Of a stretch of DNA of 64,000 nt, positions 60,308-64,000 are shown piece by piece (within the stretch, counting starts at the first letter, position 1; each line of letters begins with the position of its first letter). Location: NCBI GenBank assembly GCA_963974675.1, contig CAXBDQ010000001.1, positions 218,334 to 282,333 of the forward strand. The letters run 5' to 3'. This DNA is from Porticoccus sp963974675. Lineage in GTDB: Bacteria; Pseudomonadota; Gammaproteobacteria; Pseudomonadales; Porticoccaceae. The notes beneath the pieces are model-generated. The model saw only the letters and a list, made by a program, of their open reading frames with translations. It ran no database searches and was not told the origin of the DNA. The translations under genes were made by a program, and so were the position numbers.

Positions 60308-63300
60308 CCTTTATTCCTCAAATGAAGGTCTTGCAGGCGGTGAACTTTAATTTCACCCTGCGTCTCCAGAGCCATACAAACTGCCTCACCACCCGCTAGT
60401 GTGGTGGTGTAATACACGCCATGCTGTTCCGCACTAGAACGAATGGTGGCTGAATCTGCAATGGCCTGACGACCTTCCGTCGTATTAACAATCAAATCAA
60501 TTTTGTCGTTCTTAATCATATCAACAATATGGGGGCGACCTTCCTGGACCTTATTAACCAGCTCTACTGCGCAACCCGCTTCTTGTAAAACTTTAGCCGT
60601 GCCCTCTGTGGCTACCAACTTAAAGCCTGAATTAATCAAACTTCTCGCCACATTAGCAATCCCTTTTTTATCCGGCTCACGCACACTAAGAAAAGCTGTA
60701 CCCGATGTAGGGATAGGGTCACTCGCACCCAGCTCTGCCTTCGCATAAGCCTCAGAAAAAGTGTCACCTACACCCATGACCTCACCCGTAGATTTCATTT
60801 CTGGCCCTAAAATTGGGTCAATACCGGGGAATTTATTAAAGGGCAACACGGCCTCTTTCACACTGTAGAAGCTAGGCACAATCTCTTTAGTAAAACCCTG
60901 CTCTTTGAGTGTCACACCGACCATACAGCGAGCCGCAATCATAGCCAGCGAGGTGCCAATGCACTTGGAGACAAAAGGTACTGTGCGTGAAGCGCGAGGA
61001 TTCACCTCAATGACGTAAATTTTTTCATCCTGCCAGGCCAGCTGGACATTCATTAAGCCTTTCACTTTCAACTCAACGGCCATAGCTTTTACCACAGCAC
61101 GCATTTCGTCTTGAACATCTTCCGGCAAACTGTAGGGCGGCAGCGCACAAGCAGAATCACCAGAGTGAATACCTGCTTGCTCAATGTGCTGCATAATCGC
61201 ACCGATAACGACCTCATCACCATCAGAGACAGCATCAATATCGACCTCAACAGCAGAGGACAGAAAATAATCCAGCAGGACAGGCGCATCATCTGAAACT
61301 TGCACCGCTTCCCGCATATAACGCGCCAACTCTTCTTGCTTATAAACAATTTCCATAGCACGACCACCCAATACATAGGAGGGCCGAACGACCAATGGGT
61401 AACCAATGCCTGCCGCTGCATCCACGGCTTCTTCCGCAGAACGGACAATGGCATTAGGCGGCTGCAACAAGCCCAGTTTATTAATCATTTGCTGGAAGCG
61501 CTCACGATCTTCAGCCCGATCAATAGCATCTGGCGTGGTACCTATAATAGGCACACCTTCTGCCTCCAAAGCCCGCGCCAACTTCAAGGGTGTTTGCCCG
61601 CCAAACTGAACAATCACACCTTTAGGTTTTTCAATATGGACAATCTCTAATACATCTTCCAAGGTCACCGGCTCAAAATATAGGCGATCAGAGGTATCGT
61701 AATCGGTAGAAACTGTTTCGGGGTTGCAGTTGACCATAATGGCTTCGTAACCATCTTCACGCATGGCCAATGCGGCATGCACACAACAGTAGTCAAACTC
61801 AATACCTTGGCCAATACGGTTGGGACCACCACCTAGCACCAAAATCTTATCTCGACCCGAAGGCTGGGATTCACACTCCTGCTCATAGGTGGAGTACATA
61901 TAAGCTGTCGCTGTTGAAAATTCAGCCGCACAGGTATCAACTCGCTTGAACACTGGCCGTATATTGATAGATTGACGAGCATCTCTAACCCTTTTCTCAT
62001 CAGTCTTTAACAATACTGCCAATCGCTTATCGGAAAACCCTTTGCGCTTGAGGCGGAACAACCGGTCTGCAGAAAGCCTATATAAAGACTCACTGTCCAA
62101 ACGAATTTCATCAAGAATAATGTCTTCAATTTGGACCAAAAACCAAGGATCAATCTTAGAAAGCTTAAAAACATCGTCGACTGACATGCCAGCACGGAAA
62201 GCATCACCCACATACCAGATACGTTCAGCACCTGGCTCTCTTAATTGCTGACGCAGCTCGACCAATCCTTCTTCCGTCGTAATGTCGACCTTAGACTCGA
62301 ACCCTGCAGACTCAACCTCCAGCCCTCTGAGTGCTTTATGAAGAGACTCTTGGAACGTACGACCAATAGCCATCACCTCACCCACCGACTTCATCTGGGT
62401 GGTCAATTTGGCATTAGCCTGGTTAAATTTTTCAAAAGCAAATCGAGGGATCTTGGTGACAACATAATCAATACTGGGCTCAAACGAAGCCGGTGTCGCA
62501 CCACCGGTAATATCATTTTGCAACTCGTCGAGGGTATAGCCCACAGCCAATTTTGCCGCCACTTTTGCAATAGGAAAGCCGGTAGCTTTGGATGCCAACG
62601 CAGAAGAACGAGAGACCCGCGGGTTCATCTCAATCACTATGAGCCTACCGTCTTCCGGGTTCACAGCAAACTGAACATTGGAACCACCCGTTTCAACACC
62701 AATTTCACGCAACACCGCAATCGAGGCATTACGCATGATCTGATATTCTTTGTCGGTCAAGGTTTGAGCGGGAGCAACCGTAATAGAGTCACCGGTATGC
62801 ACTCCCATAGGGTCAAGATTTTCAATAGAGCAGATGATAATGCAGTTATCATTTTTATCCCGCACCACCTCCATCTCATACTCTTTCCAGCCAATCAGTG
62901 ATTCATCAATCAATAACTCATTGGTGGGCGATAGGTCGAGCCCTCGCTGACAAATCTCAACAAATTCTTCTCGGTTGTAGGCAATACCACCACCCGAACC
63001 ACCCATAGTAAATGAAGGACGAATAATACAGGGGTAGCCAAAACGATCAGGTACCTGAAGCGCCTCTTCCAAGCTGTGAACGATAACCGCCTTCGCCGTT
63101 TCCAGACCAATTTTCTTCATAGCCTGATCAAAACGATTACGATCTTCTGCCTTATCGATCGCATCGGCATCGGCGCCAATCATGTCGACACCAAACTTTT
63201 CTAGCACGCCTTCTCGCGCTAAGTCCAATGCACAATTCAAAGCTGTCTGCCCTCCCATCGTGGGAAGCAGTGCGTCTGGACGCTCCTCTTCAATAATTTT

Positions 63301-63525
63301 TGCAACGGTACGCCACTCTACCGGCTCAATGTACGTTGCATCAGCCATCGAAGGGTCAGTCATGATGGTGGCAGGATTAGAGTTCACCAAAATGACCCGA
63401 AAACCCTCTTCTCGCAATGCCTTACATGCCTGCGCACCGGAATAATCAAACTCACACGCCTGACCAATCACAATGGGCCCAGCGCCAAGGATTAAAATAC
63501 TTTTGATATCAGTTCTTTTTGGCAT
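60304..63525 (-). CDS. carB: Carbamoyl-phosphate synthase large subunit
   Basis: 1073 residues, full length. Two ATP-grasp halves: SILILGAGPIVIGQACEFDYSG at the start and ILVLGGGPNRIGQGIEFDYCC near residue 558, each followed by phosphate loops (SFTMGGSGGGIAYN; SYVLGGRAMEIVY). The C-terminal MGS-like allosteric domain (residues 935-1073) contains ATEGTAKVLQEAG. It makes carbamoyl phosphate for arginine and pyrimidines with CarA. Confidence 0.98.
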   Translation of the reverse strand: MPKRTDIKSILILGAGPIVIGQACEFDYSGAQACKALREEGFRVILVNSNPATIMTDPSMADATYIEPVEWRTVAKIIEEERPDALLPTMGGQTALNCALDLAREGVLEKFGVDMIGADADAIDKAEDRNRFDQAMKKIGLETAKAVIVHSLEEALQVPDRFGYPCIIRPSFTMGGSGGGIAYNREEFVEICQRGLDLSPTNELLIDESLIGWKEYEMEVVRDKNDNCIIICSIENLDPMGVHTGDSITVAPAQTLTDKEYQIMRNASIAVLREIGVETGGSNVQFAVNPEDGRLIVIEMNPRVSRSSALASKATGFPIAKVAAKLAVGYTLDELQNDITGGATPASFEPSIDYVVTKIPRFAFEKFNQANAKLTTQMKSVGEVMAIGRTFQESLHKALRGLEVESAGFESKVDITTEEGLVELRQQLREPGAERIWYVGDAFRAGMSVDDVFKLSKIDPWFLVQIEDIILDEIRLDSESLYRLSADRLFRLKRKGFSDKRLAVLLKTDEKRVRDARQSINIRPVFKRVDTCAAEFSTATAYMYSTYEQECESQPSGRDKILVLGGGPNRIGQGIEFDYCCVHAALAMREDGYEAIMVNCNPETVSTDYDTSDRLYFEPVTLEDVLEIVHIEKPKGVIVQFGGQTPLKLARALEAEGVPIIGTTPDAIDRAEDRERFQQMINKLGLLQPPNAIVRSAEEAVDAAAGIGYPLVVRPSYVLGGRAMEIVYKQEELARYMREAVQVSDDAPVLLDYFLSSAVEVDIDAVSDGDEVVIGAIMQHIEQAGIHSGDSACALPPYSLPEDVQDEMRAVVKAMAVELKVKGLMNVQLAWQDEKIYVIEVNPRASRTVPFVSKCIGTSLAMIAARCMVGVTLKEQGFTKEIVPSFYSVKEAVLPFNKFPGIDPILGPEMKSTGEVMGVGDTFSEAYAKAELGASDPIPTSGTAFLSVREPDKKGIANVARSLINSGFKLVATEGTAKVLQEAGCAVELVNKVQEGRPHIVDMIKNDKIDLIVNTTEGRQAIADSATIRSSAEQHGVYYTTTLAGGEAVCMALETQGEIKVHRLQDLHLRNKG

Positions 63526-63662
63526 AAGTTATCGTTTTGTTCTGATGTGTCCTTGTTATATTTCTATGCCTACGCCAATCGACCAATAAGGGTATCAACT
63601 GGTGCGAGCCACTTATTACGCTGAAGATAGTCTCTCAACGCAAATCTAACTAAACATGTTCG

Positions 63663-64000
63663 TTACACTTTGTCGCTATAGCGCTTAATCAACTCAAAAA
63701 AGTGATCAAACAACGGCGCAGCATCATGCGGTCCCGGACTAGCCTCGGGGTGCCCCTGAAAACTGAACGCCGGTTTGTCCGTACGATGCATACCCTGAAG
63801 TGAGCCATCAAATAATGAGCGATGTGTGGCCCGCAAATTCTCTGGCAAAGACGCCTCATCCACAGCAAAGCCATGATTTTGACTGGTAATCATTACAGTA
63901 TCAGTATCAAGATCTTTTACTGGATGGTTAGCACCGTGATGGCCAAATTTCATTTTGACAGTTTTTCCGCCGCTCGCTAGCGCCAACAATTGGTGCCCCA
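63663..64000 (-). CDS. carA: Carbamoyl-phosphate synthase small subunit, C-terminal part
   Basis: The gene runs off the right edge; 112 C-terminal residues are visible. GHQLLALASGGKTVKMKFGHHGANHPV is the stretch right after the catalytic Cys of the class I glutamine amidotransferase, and SFQGHPEASPGPHD holds the catalytic His and Glu. It supplies ammonia to CarB, which follows after 137 bp. Confidence 0.95.
   Translation of the reverse strand, partial: GHQLLALASGGKTVKMKFGHHGANHPVKDLDTDTVMITSQNHGFAVDEASLPENLRATHRSLFDGSLQGMHRTDKPAFSFQGHPEASPGPHDAAPLFDHFFELIKRYSDKV

Overview
The window is a chromosomal segment of a Gram-negative gammaproteobacterium. The evidence is a porin, a lipoprotein RlpA, and the rodA/mrdA and rimP-nusA-infB blocks in the arrangement typical of Pseudomonas-like and Cellvibrionales-like bacteria. 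Base composition is moderate by eye, and a Na+/H+ antiporter fits a marine or halotolerant lifestyle. That lineage call is inference from gene order; no rRNA is present.

Positions 1-11240 hold mostly metabolic and housekeeping genes: the end of an arsenic operon (arsC-arsH), a ketone-body operon (scoA-scoB, then bdhA behind a terminator) with a divergent LysR gene, yaeQ, a DUF2288 gene, a BaiN-like flavoprotein, ppnP, a translationally coupled sprT / GIY-YIG / GNAT trio, a PHP phosphoesterase and a patatin. Positions 11432-13250 carry an alkylation-repair pair: an ada-alkA fusion gene broken by a frameshift inside its HhH motif, and an intact ogt.

Positions 13450-19284 are the most unusual part. 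Five closely spaced genes, four of whose junctions overlap or nearly abut, run M42-like peptidase, RLAN/ATP-grasp (RimK-like) ligase, GNAT acetyltransferase, GAF-containing Enzyme I (PtsP) and MgtC-like membrane protein. nhaA follows. The first three look like a pathway for making and breaking a small N-acetylated peptide or amide, possibly an osmolyte. The last two suggest a link to nitrogen-PTS signalling and ion homeostasis.

Positions 20877-25461 are an accessory stretch on the minus strand, partly AT-rich: a DMT transporter, a guanidinium exporter (gdx) with a candidate guanidine-II riboswitch, a small membrane protein, an APC permease, a truncated cold-shock gene, a tiny basic protein, a broken lysine-rich ORF and an SDR. 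An attC-like inverted repeat lies between gdx and the DMT gene.

From 25598 on the content is mainly core. It includes efpL, two SlyD-type FKBP paralogues, rapA, rlmA, a porin and an ABC ATPase. The envelope/lipoate cluster reads, in transcription order, mrdA-rodA-mltB-rlpA-dacA-ybeD-lipB-lipA. The translation cluster reads tRNA-fMet-rimP-nusA-infB-rbfA-truB-rpsO-pnp. Then come secG-tRNA-Leu with tpiA, glmM and folP, followed by ftsH-rlmE, yhbY, and carA-carB-greA running off the right edge. A SdiA-regulated-domain gene sits on the opposite strand between the two tRNA genes.
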